DNA of 64,000 nucleotides from assembly GCF_017876755.1 (NCBI RefSeq), contig NZ_JAGIOO010000001.1:1798001-1862000 (forward strand), written 5' to 3'. The translations under genes and the position numbers were made by a program. Below, piece after piece: positions 34,927 to 43,062 of the stretch (the stretch's first letter is position 1; each line of letters starts with the position of its first letter). The notes beneath the pieces are model-generated. The model worked only from the letters and a program-made list of their open reading frames with translations. It searched no databases and had not been told where the DNA came from. This DNA comes from Crossiella equi. Its GTDB lineage: Bacteria > Actinomycetota > Actinomycetes > Mycobacteriales > Pseudonocardiaceae.

Positions 34927-35322
34927 ATGCATGCGCCCTGGCAGCAGTTCTATGATCGCCCGGTGCGGTACGAGATGGAGACGTATCAGCCGTATGCGGA
35001 ATCTCGGGTCGTGACGATCGGCGAGTTGCCTGGCCTCTACACCCCCGACCATGAACCTGTGTTCTCGTACGGCAGTGGCGGCGAGGACGCATTGATCGTC
35101 TCCGTGCACGACGAGTTCAGCACCGTCTCGCTGCTGCACGACCACACCTGGTACTGGCTCGAGGAATCACAGAACTCGGACCTTGTTGAGATCCTGCTGT
35201 GCGGCCAGGAGGCGTGGATCCCGGTCGGCGCCATGGTCCGGCACGAGACCGGGCTCGCGGCACTGCTGCTAGCCCACAACGTGCCGCAACTCATGGCCGA
35301 GTTCACGTGGCGCGAGCAATAA
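34927..35322 (+). CDS. Passenger protein of unknown function inside the IS element
   Basis: 131 aa from ATG 34927; a later ATG (34975) is possible. It is an acidic soluble protein without signal peptide, rich in aromatic residues (HDHTWYWLEESQ, QFYDRPVRYEMETYQPY). Its size, acidity and the C-terminal pattern IPVGAMVRHETGLAAL...FTWREQ recall small immunity proteins of polymorphic toxins such as Imm1, but the likeness is weak. Use of TAT, GAA and CTG-poor codons and lower G+C differ from all neighbours and point to recent transfer. No toxin gene is adjacent. It sits between the transposase remnant and the right terminal repeat. Confidence 0.65.
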   Translation: MHAPWQQFYDRPVRYEMETYQPYAESRVVTIGELPGLYTPDHEPVFSYGSGGEDALIVSVHDEFSTVSLLHDHTWYWLEESQNSDLVEILLCGQEAWIPVGAMVRHETGLAALLLAHNVPQLMAEFTWREQ

Positions 35323-35398
35323 CTCCATTTCAACATTTACGGGACTTCTCAAACACGCTCTGAGGCCGGGATCCCGGTGGCTGGCCGCTGGTTCCGGC

Positions 35399-36073
35399 TC
35401 AGCCCAGGGTGGCCGCCAGGGCGCGGAAGCGGGCGGCCGCGTCCGGGTGCAGCGCGGGGCCGTGGCCGAAGCAGGCCCGCGTGAAGTCCAGTGTGGCCAG
35501 GTGACGGGTCGCCGCGACCGCGGCGGCGGGGTCCGCGTTGAACACCCCGACCGACAGCCGCTCGACGTTGGCCACCGCGTCACCGGTGAACAGGGTCCCG
35601 GCCGCGGTCAGCAGGGCGAGGCTGCCCGGTGTGTGGCCGGGTACCGGCAGCACCCTCGTCCCCCCGGCCAAGGGCAGCACCTCCCCACCGGTGAGCCCGG
35701 TGTCCACCCGGCACGGTGGCGCGGGCGGGACCAGGACCGAGGTCTGGCGGTACCGGGCCTCCTCCCAGTCGGCGGTGAACACCGGCGGCGGGGGTGCCTC
35801 GCCACCGATCGCGGCGACATCCGCTTGGTGGGCCAGGACTTCCGCGCCCGACCAGGCGGCCAGCTCGGCCGCGTTGCCCGTGTGGTCGCCGTGGCAGTGG
35901 GTCAGGACGATGCGGCGCAACGGGATCCGGCCCAGCAGGGCGCGGATCGCGTCCGCGTGGCCGTGCGGGCCCGTGTCGACCAGGGTCGCCTCCCGGCCGT
36001 CGGAGAGCAGGTAGGCCTGGCCCACCGGGAAGGTCAGCTGGGTCAGGGTCGGGGTCAGCGCCTCGGTGTGCAC
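35399..36073 (-). CDS. MBL-fold metallo-hydrolase
   Basis: 224 aa from GTG 36073. The dinuclear zinc motif HxHxDH is in LTHCHGDHTG (about residues 58-67), followed by PVPGHTPGSLALL and LFTGDAVA, which give the remaining His and Asp ligands, and CFGHGPAL near the end. Similar proteins include lactonases and glyoxalase-II-like thioesterases. The substrate is not known. Spaced 59 bp from the M55 gene on the same strand. Confidence 0.88.
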   Translation of the reverse strand: MHTEALTPTLTQLTFPVGQAYLLSDGREATLVDTGPHGHADAIRALLGRIPLRRIVLTHCHGDHTGNAAELAAWSGAEVLAHQADVAAIGGEAPPPPVFTADWEEARYRQTSVLVPPAPPCRVDTGLTGGEVLPLAGGTRVLPVPGHTPGSLALLTAAGTLFTGDAVANVERLSVGVFNADPAAAVAATRHLATLDFTRACFGHGPALHPDAAARFRALAATLG

Positions 36074-36132
36074 AGGGGCAGGCTGGCAGGGCCCGGGGGC
36101 CGACGGGGCCCGTTCCGCTGTGGGCGTAGCGG

Positions 36133-36951
36133 TCAGACCCGGCCCAGCAGCGCGATCAGCTGGATCACCCGGTAGGCCTCGGGGAAGTCCTCGGCCAGGT
36201 AGGCCAGGGTGCGTTCGCCCACCAGCTCCATGCCCGGGACCAGCAGGGCGTGTTCGGTCATGGCCGGGTTCAGTACCTCCACCTCCACCTCGACCTCGCC
36301 GGAGAAGCGCAGCGGGCGGACCCGGGTCCGGCGGGCCAGGGCCTGGGGCACGGCCGCGCGGATGCGGGCGCAGGCCTCCTCCGGGTGCAGGTTCTCGGCC
36401 GCGCGCACGCCCAGGGCCCGTTTCACCACGACCGACCAGATGCCCCGCGCCACGCCGGTGGCCTCGGTGGCGACCGTCTCATCGCCCGCCACCAGGACCG
36501 GGACCGCGCCGTGTGCCGCCGCCAGGGCCGCGTTCAGGCCCAGCTCGCCGAGACTGCGGTCGTTGCAGCGGACGTCGGCCACCACCGCGCCGTTGATCGT
36601 GTGTGACAGCACCGAGTGGGCCAGGCCCGCGCGGCCGTGGTAGCCGATGAACAGGACCGCGTCCACGTCCTCGGCGATGCCCGCCATCATGCCGAAGGGC
36701 TTCGGGCGCCCGCGCAACAGCGTCGCCCGGCGGTCCAGGTGCTCCGGCAGCACGTTGCGGAACTGGGCGTGCGCGTCGGAGACCAGGACCTCGGCCGCCG
36801 GGTCGGCGTCGAAGACGCCCCGCACCGCCGCGTTGGCCTCCTCGGTCATCAGGCGGCGGTTGCGCTCGTACTCCCGTTCGCCCGGACGGACGTCCTCGCC
36901 GTCGACGACCCCGGCGACCCCCTCCATGTCCACCGACACGAGCACCCGCAT
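36133..36951 (-). CDS. M55-family D-aminopeptidase (DppA-like)
   Basis: 272 aa. The N-terminal metal site SVDMEGVAG, with VSDAHAQFRN and FIGYHGRAG further on, matches the M55 zinc peptidases typified by Bacillus DppA, which release D-amino acids from D-Ala-containing peptides. HSVLSHTINGAVVADVRCND is the conserved middle. No signal peptide, so cytoplasmic. A role in recycling of peptidoglycan-derived D-peptides is the family expectation. It could be co-transcribed with the metallo-hydrolase. Confidence 0.88.
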   Translation of the reverse strand: MRVLVSVDMEGVAGVVDGEDVRPGEREYERNRRLMTEEANAAVRGVFDADPAAEVLVSDAHAQFRNVLPEHLDRRATLLRGRPKPFGMMAGIAEDVDAVLFIGYHGRAGLAHSVLSHTINGAVVADVRCNDRSLGELGLNAALAAAHGAVPVLVAGDETVATEATGVARGIWSVVVKRALGVRAAENLHPEEACARIRAAVPQALARRTRVRPLRFSGEVEVEVEVLNPAMTEHALLVPGMELVGERTLAYLAEDFPEAYRVIQLIALLGRV

Positions 36952-36989
36952 CGAGCACGCCCCTCACCGAGAACTGGCCTGGAAACACA

Positions 36990-37024
36990 GCTGGCGGTGA
37001 CCCCCACCGGGGATCACCGCCAGC
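36990..37024 (-). terminator. Hairpin after the subtilase gene
   Basis: GCTGGCGGTGA (36990-37000) pairs with TCACCGCCAGC (37014-37024); CCCC/GGGG inside the loop extends the stem. It lies 15 bp past the subtilase stop on the minus strand. Confidence 0.75.
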
Positions 37025-37038
37025 CTTCCAGCTCTAGG

Positions 37039-39090
37039 TTACTTCGTCACGACGAGGGCGTAGTCCGCGTCGGTCTCGGCGGTCTCGGGGTGGCCGTCCG
37101 CGTTGACCGCGTCCGCCACGACCTCGACCTTCCAGGTACCCGCCGCCGCCTTCTCGATGATCACGTTCTCCACGGTGTCCACCTTGCTGGAGGTGCCACC
37201 GGCGACGGAGTAGTTGCCCGCCTTGAGGCCGTTGTTGCCCCAGTAGACGGTGCCGTCCGGCGCGGTGACCTTCAGCGACAGGTCGTTCACGGTGGCCACG
37301 GCCGCGGTCGGCGAACCGGCCGGGTCGGTGTAGGCGAGGGTGGCCTTGAACGGGGTGTTCCCGTCGGTGGTCACGCTGTAGGACTTGGTCTCACCGGTCT
37401 TGACCAGGTCGGTCTCGTTGACCAGCACCGGCAGCTTCCAGCCGCCCGCCTTGGCCTGGTTGTACAGGTTGCCGACGCTGGCGGTGCCCCAGCCCTGGTG
37501 CACGCGGGTGAGGTCGTGCGCCTCACCGGAGAACGCGTACTGGTTGGCGGTGTTGACCAGCAGCGCCTTCACGGTCGCGGCGTGCGGCCGGGAGTCGAAG
37601 ACGTTGCGGGCCTTGCCGGGCGCCCCGTCGAACACGCCGTCCGCCCACATCTGGAACAGCAGACCGGCGTTGCCACAGGTGATCGGGGTCGCGCCGGAGG
37701 TGCCGCCGAAGGAGGGGGTGTAGGAGGTGTCGCTGCTGGAGGACGTGGTGTCGATGCCGTCGTAGTAGTTGGAGATCTCCGGCTTGATCCGGCCGTCCGC
37801 GGCCGGGCCGATGCTCGCGCCGCGGTTCCAGGCGTCATCGGTGCGGGAGAGCGTGTTCTTGTGGTACTGCGCGCCGACCGAGAGCACGTTCTTCGCCCAC
37901 GCCTCCGGGCGCGAGGACCGGGAACCGGCGTTGCTCTGCGACTGGCAGATGAACAGGTCCAGGTCGTAGACGATCTTGTCCATGCCCGCGGAGAGCGTGG
38001 TGTAGGACGTGGTCAGCGGGTTGCCCCAGGAGTTGGTCTGGAACACCGCGCGGTAGCGGCCGTTCGGGTCCACCAGCTCCTTGGAGTGGGCGTACCGGTC
38101 GGCGACCTGGTAACCGGCGTGGATGCCCTGGCCCTCCGGCAGCAGGCCGCGGTGCTTCGCGCTCACACCGGAGGCGAAGATCTGGCCATAGGTGGAGGTG
38201 CCGTGGCCCGGGTCGGTGCCCGCGGCGCCGTGGATGATCGCGGGCTTGCCGCGGAACTCCTGGTGGGTCTGGCGCAGGCCGGAGTCCATGACCTCACCGG
38301 TCACGCCCTGGCCCTTGTAACCCCCTGCGGCCTCGATGACATTCGCGCCGCCGTCCTGGCGGGCGAGGTCCATGTCGGTCTCCGGGGTGCCCGCCGGGTC
38401 GACCGCGAGGACCTGGTCCAGGCGGGCGGCGGCGCGCAGCTGCTGCGGGGTGAGGGTGGCCTCCAGGTGCTGGGTGCTCTGCGACACCAGGTGCACCTGA
38501 CCGCCGGCGCGGGTGATCGCCTCGGCGGCGGCCTTCTGCTCGGCGGCGTTGGCCTCGACCAGGGTCAGCACGTAGCGCTGCCCCGCCTTGGCCTCGGCGG
38601 CGGCCGGGCTGAGCTTGTCGCCGGGCTGGTAGGCGCCGACCCAGCGGACGTAGCCGAGCTGGGCGACGCGGTCGCGGGTGGCCGGGCTCATCCGCACCAC
38701 GTAGGCGTAGTCCGGGATGAACGCGCCGATGCGCGCGCCCAGGCGGGCCAGCTCGCGGCGCTGGGCGTCCAGCGGGGCGGCCTTGAACTGCACGAGGTAC
38801 GCGCCGCCGTTGTCGGCACGCAGGTCCGCGCTCGGGGCGCCGCGGTCGGCCTCACCGGCGACCAGCGGGTCGAAGCTGCGGTTCGCGAGCCGGATCGCGC
38901 GTGCGGCGGGCAGCTCGCGGCTCCAGCTCTTGCCCCCGTCCAGGCTGACGGTGAACTTGTCGGCGCCGACCATGCGGACCTGCTCGGACTCCCCGGCCAA
39001 GCCGGCTCCGCTGGCGTTCATGGCCCCGGCGGTGACCACCAGGGCACTGGCGCTGATCGCGACCAGGAAAACGCGACTCCTTCGCCGCAT
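37039..39090 (-). CDS. Secreted S8 family serine peptidase (subtilisin-like)
   Basis: 683 aa with GGAGG before ATG 39090. A signal peptide (about residues 1-30) is followed by a long propeptide-like region (to about 255). The catalytic triad is Asp in GEVMDSGLRQTH (about 268), His in DPGHGTSTYG (about 294) and Ser in FGGTSGATPITCG (about 465). A C-terminal beta-sandwich of about 120 residues ending DYALVVTK resembles the P/pre-peptidase type domains often found after S8 domains. An exported general protease; the gene has its own terminator and appears monocistronic. Confidence 0.92.
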   Translation of the reverse strand: MRRRSRVFLVAISASALVVTAGAMNASGAGLAGESEQVRMVGADKFTVSLDGGKSWSRELPAARAIRLANRSFDPLVAGEADRGAPSADLRADNGGAYLVQFKAAPLDAQRRELARLGARIGAFIPDYAYVVRMSPATRDRVAQLGYVRWVGAYQPGDKLSPAAAEAKAGQRYVLTLVEANAAEQKAAAEAITRAGGQVHLVSQSTQHLEATLTPQQLRAAARLDQVLAVDPAGTPETDMDLARQDGGANVIEAAGGYKGQGVTGEVMDSGLRQTHQEFRGKPAIIHGAAGTDPGHGTSTYGQIFASGVSAKHRGLLPEGQGIHAGYQVADRYAHSKELVDPNGRYRAVFQTNSWGNPLTTSYTTLSAGMDKIVYDLDLFICQSQSNAGSRSSRPEAWAKNVLSVGAQYHKNTLSRTDDAWNRGASIGPAADGRIKPEISNYYDGIDTTSSSSDTSYTPSFGGTSGATPITCGNAGLLFQMWADGVFDGAPGKARNVFDSRPHAATVKALLVNTANQYAFSGEAHDLTRVHQGWGTASVGNLYNQAKAGGWKLPVLVNETDLVKTGETKSYSVTTDGNTPFKATLAYTDPAGSPTAAVATVNDLSLKVTAPDGTVYWGNNGLKAGNYSVAGGTSSKVDTVENVIIEKAAAGTWKVEVVADAVNADGHPETAETDADYALVVTK

Positions 39091-39263
39091 CGACTACCTC
39101 CACAACGAATGCAGGGGCGTCCCGCACAAAGGTGACCCCCGGGACGTAATCCGGACAGTAACGGGGGTTTACCAATTCATCACCCGACAGAAGTCGGATG
39201 GGCACCCTACGATCGTCGTGTCCAGCTCTACCAGCAGCGATGTCGTGGTCGGCAGGGTACACG

Positions 39264-39320
39264 AAAACGCCGCCGCGACTCCGGGTATCCCAAGGAATAC
39301 GGATCGCGACGGCGTTTTTT
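39264..39320. terminator. Rho-independent terminator with A- and T-runs
   Basis: AAAACGCCGCCGCGA (39264-39278) pairs with TCGCGACGGCGTTTT (39304-39318), one mismatch, and the run continues to TTTTTT at 39320. The inner part TCCGGGTATCC / GGAATACGGA pairs further. With A- and T-runs at the two ends it can act in both directions; the PBP gene reading leftward ends 54 bp before it. The rest of the 283-bp gap to the subtilase start shows no gene. Confidence 0.88.
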
Positions 39321-39373
39321 CCGTTTTCAGTTCACGCTTATAACGTCACCTGGCGACGAAAGCGGCCATTCGG

Positions 39374-41485
39374 TCACTGGTATTGCGAGCCAGCCGGTGG
39401 TAGGGCCTTGGTCTCGGCACCCTGGTGAATGGTCTTCATGGCGTCGAACCAGGTGCGCGCCGGGATCTTGCCACCGAAGATGTTGCCGTTGGAGCACAGG
39501 CGCGGCGGGTCGGTGTCGCAGATCGGCTTGGGGCTGGGGCTGTCCGGGAAGGTCAGCACGGCGCCGGAGAAGTTCGGGGTGGCGCCGACGAAGCCCGCGG
39601 ACTGGTTGTTCTGGGTGGTGCCGGTCTTGCCGATCATCGGCCGGTTCCAGCCCGCGCGCTGCGCGGCGTCCCGGGCGGTGCCGTTGATGACGTCCTGGCT
39701 CAGGCCCTGCGCCAGCGCCCCGGCCAGACCCGCGTCGATGGCCTGCTCGCAGGCCTCCTCCTTGAGGTCGACGGGCTTGCCGTTGCGGTCGGTCATCGTC
39801 TCGATCGGCGTGGGCGGGCACCAGGTGCCGCCACTGGTGATGGTGGCGCCGACGTTTGCCAGCTCCAGCACGCTCACCACGGTCACGCCCAGGGTGAACG
39901 AGCCGACCTTGTTGTCCTTGACCCACTTGTCTTGCGCGATGCGCAGCGAGGCGTCCTTGGCGTCGGGGTTGATGCGCGAGCCGCCGCGGTTGACCGACTT
40001 CATGCTGTCGCGCAGGCCCAGCCGCACCGACATGTCCACCACGGAGTCCAGCCCGGCCTGCTCCTCCAGGATCACGAAGCCGGTGTTGGGCGAGGTGGCC
40101 AGGGCGTGCTGCAGCGTCATCGTGCGGTCCCCGGCGCTGTCGGCGTTCTTCACCGTGTACGCCTTGCCGCCGTTCTTGTAGATCGAGGAGGTGTAGGTCT
40201 GCGGCACGCTCACGTTGCGGTTGACGCCCGTCTTGCCCTCCTCCATCGCCGCGGCCGCGGTGAAGATCTTGAAGATCGACCCGGCGCCGAAGCGGCTGAC
40301 GTTGGCGGGCAGGTTGAACGAGGTCTGGTGCTTGTTCTTGTCCGGACCGAAGTCGCGGTTGCTGCCGAGCGCGCGCACCCGGTGCTTGTCCTTGCCCGGC
40401 TCGACCACGGCCATCGCGTTGGCCACGCCGTCGGTGCTCTTGGGCACCTCTGCCTCGGCGGCGGCCTTCACCGCGTCGTTGGCGCCCGGGTCCAGGGTGG
40501 TCTGGATGGTGTAGCCGCCGCGCTTGAGCTTGTCCTTGTTCAGGCCGAGCTTGGTGAGGTAGTCGATGACGTAGTCGCAGAAGAAGCCGTTGGTCGGTCC
40601 GGAGCTGACGCAGTCGTTCGGCCGGCGCTTGGCCTCGGAGAAGTTGAGCGGCTCCTCCTGGAACTGCTTGTACAGCTGCTGGGCCTGCGCCGGGTCCTTG
40701 GCCAGCGCGCCGGTGTCGGCCATGCGCTTGAGCACGTGGTCGCGGCGCTGCTTGGCCTCGACCGGGTTGTCCGAGCCGAGCCGGGAGGGCTTGTTCACCA
40801 GACCGGCCAGGTAGGCGGCCTCCGGGACGGTGAGGTCCTTGGGCTCCTTGTTGAAGTAGCTGCGGCTGGCGGCCTTGATGCCGTAGATGTTGCCGCCGAA
40901 GGGCACCACGTTCAGGTAGCGGGTGAGGATCTCGTCCTTGCTCAGGCTGCGCTCCAGCTGCAGCGCGATGCGCACCTCGCGCAGCTTGCGCGCCGCGGTG
41001 ACCTCACTGGCCTTCTCGCGCTCGGCGTCGGTCTTGGCCACGACGTAGGCGAGGTAGTTCTTCACGTACTGCTGGGTGATCGAGGAGCCGCCCTCGACCC
41101 GCTGGCCGAGCACGCCCTTGACCACGGCACGCAGCGTGCCCTTCCAGTCGACGCCGTTGTGCTCCTCGAACCGGTGGTCCTCGATGGCGACCATGGCCGC
41201 CTTCATGTTCTGCGAGATACCGGCCGAGTCGACGAGCTCGCGGTCCTGGTCGTACAGGTAGGCGATGGGCTTGCCGGTGCGGTCGGTGATCGTCGTGGTC
41301 AGCGGCGGGTCGGCCTGGGCCAGCTCGGCCGAGAAGGCGTCCACCGTCTCACCGGCCCGGTTGCTGAGCAGCCCGGCGCCCCCCACGACGGGGAAGGCGA
41401 TGGCGGCGACCACCAGACCGGCCACCACGCACAGCCCCAAGAGTTTCAGTATCCCCGTCGCACGTGCGACCGCCACGGTCCGCAC
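39374..41485 (-). CDS. Class A penicillin-binding protein (transglycosylase/transpeptidase)
   Basis: 703 aa from GTG 41485 with GGAAGGG 5 nt upstream; the longer open frame upstream lacks a ribosome site. One membrane anchor (about residues 8-35) is followed by the GT51 domain (EDHRFEEHNGVDWKG with the catalytic Glu, GGSSITQQYVKN, RKLREVRIALQLE) and a transpeptidase domain with GAGSIFKIF (SxxK, about residue 400), TSPNTGF (SxN) and GKTGTT (KTG). It polymerises lipid II and cross-links peptidoglycan outside the membrane. The length and single TM fit bifunctional actinomycete PBPs. A good terminator follows. Confidence 0.93.
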   Translation of the reverse strand: MRTVAVARATGILKLLGLCVVAGLVVAAIAFPVVGGAGLLSNRAGETVDAFSAELAQADPPLTTTITDRTGKPIAYLYDQDRELVDSAGISQNMKAAMVAIEDHRFEEHNGVDWKGTLRAVVKGVLGQRVEGGSSITQQYVKNYLAYVVAKTDAEREKASEVTAARKLREVRIALQLERSLSKDEILTRYLNVVPFGGNIYGIKAASRSYFNKEPKDLTVPEAAYLAGLVNKPSRLGSDNPVEAKQRRDHVLKRMADTGALAKDPAQAQQLYKQFQEEPLNFSEAKRRPNDCVSSGPTNGFFCDYVIDYLTKLGLNKDKLKRGGYTIQTTLDPGANDAVKAAAEAEVPKSTDGVANAMAVVEPGKDKHRVRALGSNRDFGPDKNKHQTSFNLPANVSRFGAGSIFKIFTAAAAMEEGKTGVNRNVSVPQTYTSSIYKNGGKAYTVKNADSAGDRTMTLQHALATSPNTGFVILEEQAGLDSVVDMSVRLGLRDSMKSVNRGGSRINPDAKDASLRIAQDKWVKDNKVGSFTLGVTVVSVLELANVGATITSGGTWCPPTPIETMTDRNGKPVDLKEEACEQAIDAGLAGALAQGLSQDVINGTARDAAQRAGWNRPMIGKTGTTQNNQSAGFVGATPNFSGAVLTFPDSPSPKPICDTDPPRLCSNGNIFGGKIPARTWFDAMKTIHQGAETKALPPAGSQYQ

Positions 41486-41693
41486 ACCCCTTCCAGCCCT
41501 ACTGCTCACCCGTTCAGTGCACTGTCTACCCCTATGGGCGCACGAGCCCGCAGGCAGGTTGCACATGAGTTCGAATCACTTCACACCGATCCCACGCCGA
41601 AATCGCCCGGTTCGGTTCACCCATGCGAAAACATCGGGTATCTGTCATCCGATCAGCCCACGTCACAGCGGGTTTCCCCTACTTTCGACCGTC

Positions 41694-41721
41694 TTGACCG
41701 GGATACCTCCGAGGATAGAGT
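41694..41721 (+). promoter_or_regulatory. Candidate promoter for the GH105 pair
   Basis: TTGACC (41694-41699) and TAGAGT (41716-41721) with a 16-bp spacer resemble -35 and -10 boxes. Start codon 41885 would give a leader of about 155 nt. Confidence 0.4.
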
Positions 41722-41759
41722 GTGTCCGCCACCACACCGCTCCGAACCGCCATTCGGAT

Positions 41760-41773
41760 GGAAAGCGTTTTCC
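41760..41773. promoter_or_regulatory. LacI-type operator upstream of GH105 genes
   Basis: GGAAAGCGTTTTCC, a 14-bp palindrome (GGAAA-N-CG-N-TTTCC) with the central CG typical of LacI/GalR-family sites. It lies about 39 bp after the candidate -10 box, where a repressor would block transcription. No LacI gene is adjacent. Confidence 0.5.
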
Positions 41774-41884
41774 GATCTGCGAACGCCGAGGAGCGACCAT
41801 GGTGCCGAGACGGCGGCGGGCCGTGCCCGCGCGCGTGCTGAGCGTGACCGTCTCCGGCCCCCTCCCCGTGACCGAGAGGAACCC

Positions 41885-43054
41885 ATGTCCACCCGCACCA
41901 CTCGCGCCGCCAGGCGACTGGTCACCGTCGCACTGGCCGCGGCACTGCTCGCGGGCACCCCGGCCGCGGCGGCCGCCCCGGAGCAGTCCACTGTGGACTG
42001 GACTAGGGCCGTGGTCGACTCGACCATGGCCCGCTTCCCCACCCCCGCCTCCTTCGGCGACTGGAGCCACCAGCGCGGGCTGTTCCTGTACGGCGTCTTC
42101 CAGCTGTACCGGCGGACCGGCGAGCGCAAGTACCTGGACTACGTGCGCGGCTGGGCCGACCTCACCGTGGACGCGCAGGGCCGCCTGAACACCCCGCTGG
42201 TGCAGCAGAACCCGATGATGCCGGGCAGCCTGCTGATCGCGCTGCACGCCGAGACCGGCGACGCCCGCTACCGCAAGGCCGCGGACGTGATCCGGGCGCG
42301 CATCGCCGAGTACCCGCGCACCAGCGACGGCGGCATGTGGTACTCCAGCCTCACCCCGGGCGAGCTGTGGGCGGACAGCGTGTACATGGCGCAGCCGTTC
42401 CTGGCCCGCTACGGCAAGGCCTACGACGACGGCGCCTACGCCTACCCCGAGGCCGCGCGCAACCTGCTGGTCACCTACCGGCACCTGGTGGCGCCCAACG
42501 GGTTGCTCTTCCACGCCTACGACGAGAACGGCGACGCGGAGTGGAAGCCGGACCCGGTCACGCGCCGCTCCTCGGTGCACTGGGTGCGCACGATCGGCTG
42601 GCACGCCATGGCGCTGGTGGACGTGCTGGAGGTGCTGCCCCGCGAGCACCCCGACCGGCCCGCGCTGCTGGCCAACCTAGGCTCGCTGGTGCGCGCCTTC
42701 GCCCGCTACCAGGAGCCGCGCACCGGCCGCTGGTACCAGGTGGTGGACCGCGGCGACGACCCGGACAACTGGACCGAGACCTCCGGCTCGGCCATGTACG
42801 CCTACACGATCGCCAAGGCCGTGCGGCTGGGCCTGGTCTCCCGCGCCTACGAGGGCGTGGCGCGCAAGGCGCACCGGGGCGTGCTGGCCAAGGTGGTGAC
42901 CGGCGCGGACGGGCTGACCAACGTGCTGGACACCTCCGAGGGCACCCACCCCAGCGACTACCAGACCTACCTGTCCCGCCGCCGGGTGGTCAACGACCTG
43001 CACGGACTCGCCGCGTTCGTGGTCATGAACGAACAGTTCGCCCAACGGAGGTAG
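41885..43054 (+). CDS. Secreted GH105-family unsaturated glycuronyl hydrolase
   Basis: 389 aa. Signal peptide to about residue 31 (AAAAAPEQ). The (alpha/alpha)6 barrel of GH105/GH88 is shown by RGLFLYGVFQLYRRTGERKY, SDGGMWYSSL, the ELWADSVYMAQPFLARYG block with the catalytic Asp, and RTIGWHAMALVDVLE. Family members hydrolyse the unsaturated uronic acid left by polysaccharide lyases acting on pectin, rhamnogalacturonan or glycosaminoglycans. Here the enzyme is exported, which is less common. It is followed after 8 bp by a paralogue. Confidence 0.87.
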   Translation: MSTRTTRAARRLVTVALAAALLAGTPAAAAAPEQSTVDWTRAVVDSTMARFPTPASFGDWSHQRGLFLYGVFQLYRRTGERKYLDYVRGWADLTVDAQGRLNTPLVQQNPMMPGSLLIALHAETGDARYRKAADVIRARIAEYPRTSDGGMWYSSLTPGELWADSVYMAQPFLARYGKAYDDGAYAYPEAARNLLVTYRHLVAPNGLLFHAYDENGDAEWKPDPVTRRSSVHWVRTIGWHAMALVDVLEVLPREHPDRPALLANLGSLVRAFARYQEPRTGRWYQVVDRGDDPDNWTETSGSAMYAYTIAKAVRLGLVSRAYEGVARKAHRGVLAKVVTGADGLTNVLDTSEGTHPSDYQTYLSRRRVVNDLHGLAAFVVMNEQFAQRR

Positions 43055-43062
43055 GAGGAGAG

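Larger units (their letters stand above)
34439..35360. mobile_element. IS5-like element, 922 bp, with truncated transposase and a passenger gene
   Basis: Terminal inverted repeats of 19 bp with one mismatch: GAACGTGTTTGAGAAGTCC at 34439-34457 and its complement GGACTTCTCAAACACGCTC at 35342-35360. Both ends are flanked by TGA (34436-34438 and 35361-35363), a 3-bp TNA target duplication as made by the IS1031-type branch of IS5. The left part keeps only the C-terminal portion of the transposase; the right part holds an unrelated short gene with clearly lower G+C than the surroundings. The element probably cannot move by itself. Confidence 0.88.
41486..41884. other. 399-bp control region between divergent PBP and GH105 genes
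   Basis: No gene seen. The left half is comparatively A/T-rich. It holds the candidate promoter at 41694-41721 and the operator at 41760-41773, both listed separately. Confidence 0.6.

Noticed and set aside
34439-35360. An active insertion sequence
   Set aside because: The transposase lacks its N-terminal part and first catalytic Asp, so the element can at most be moved in trans.
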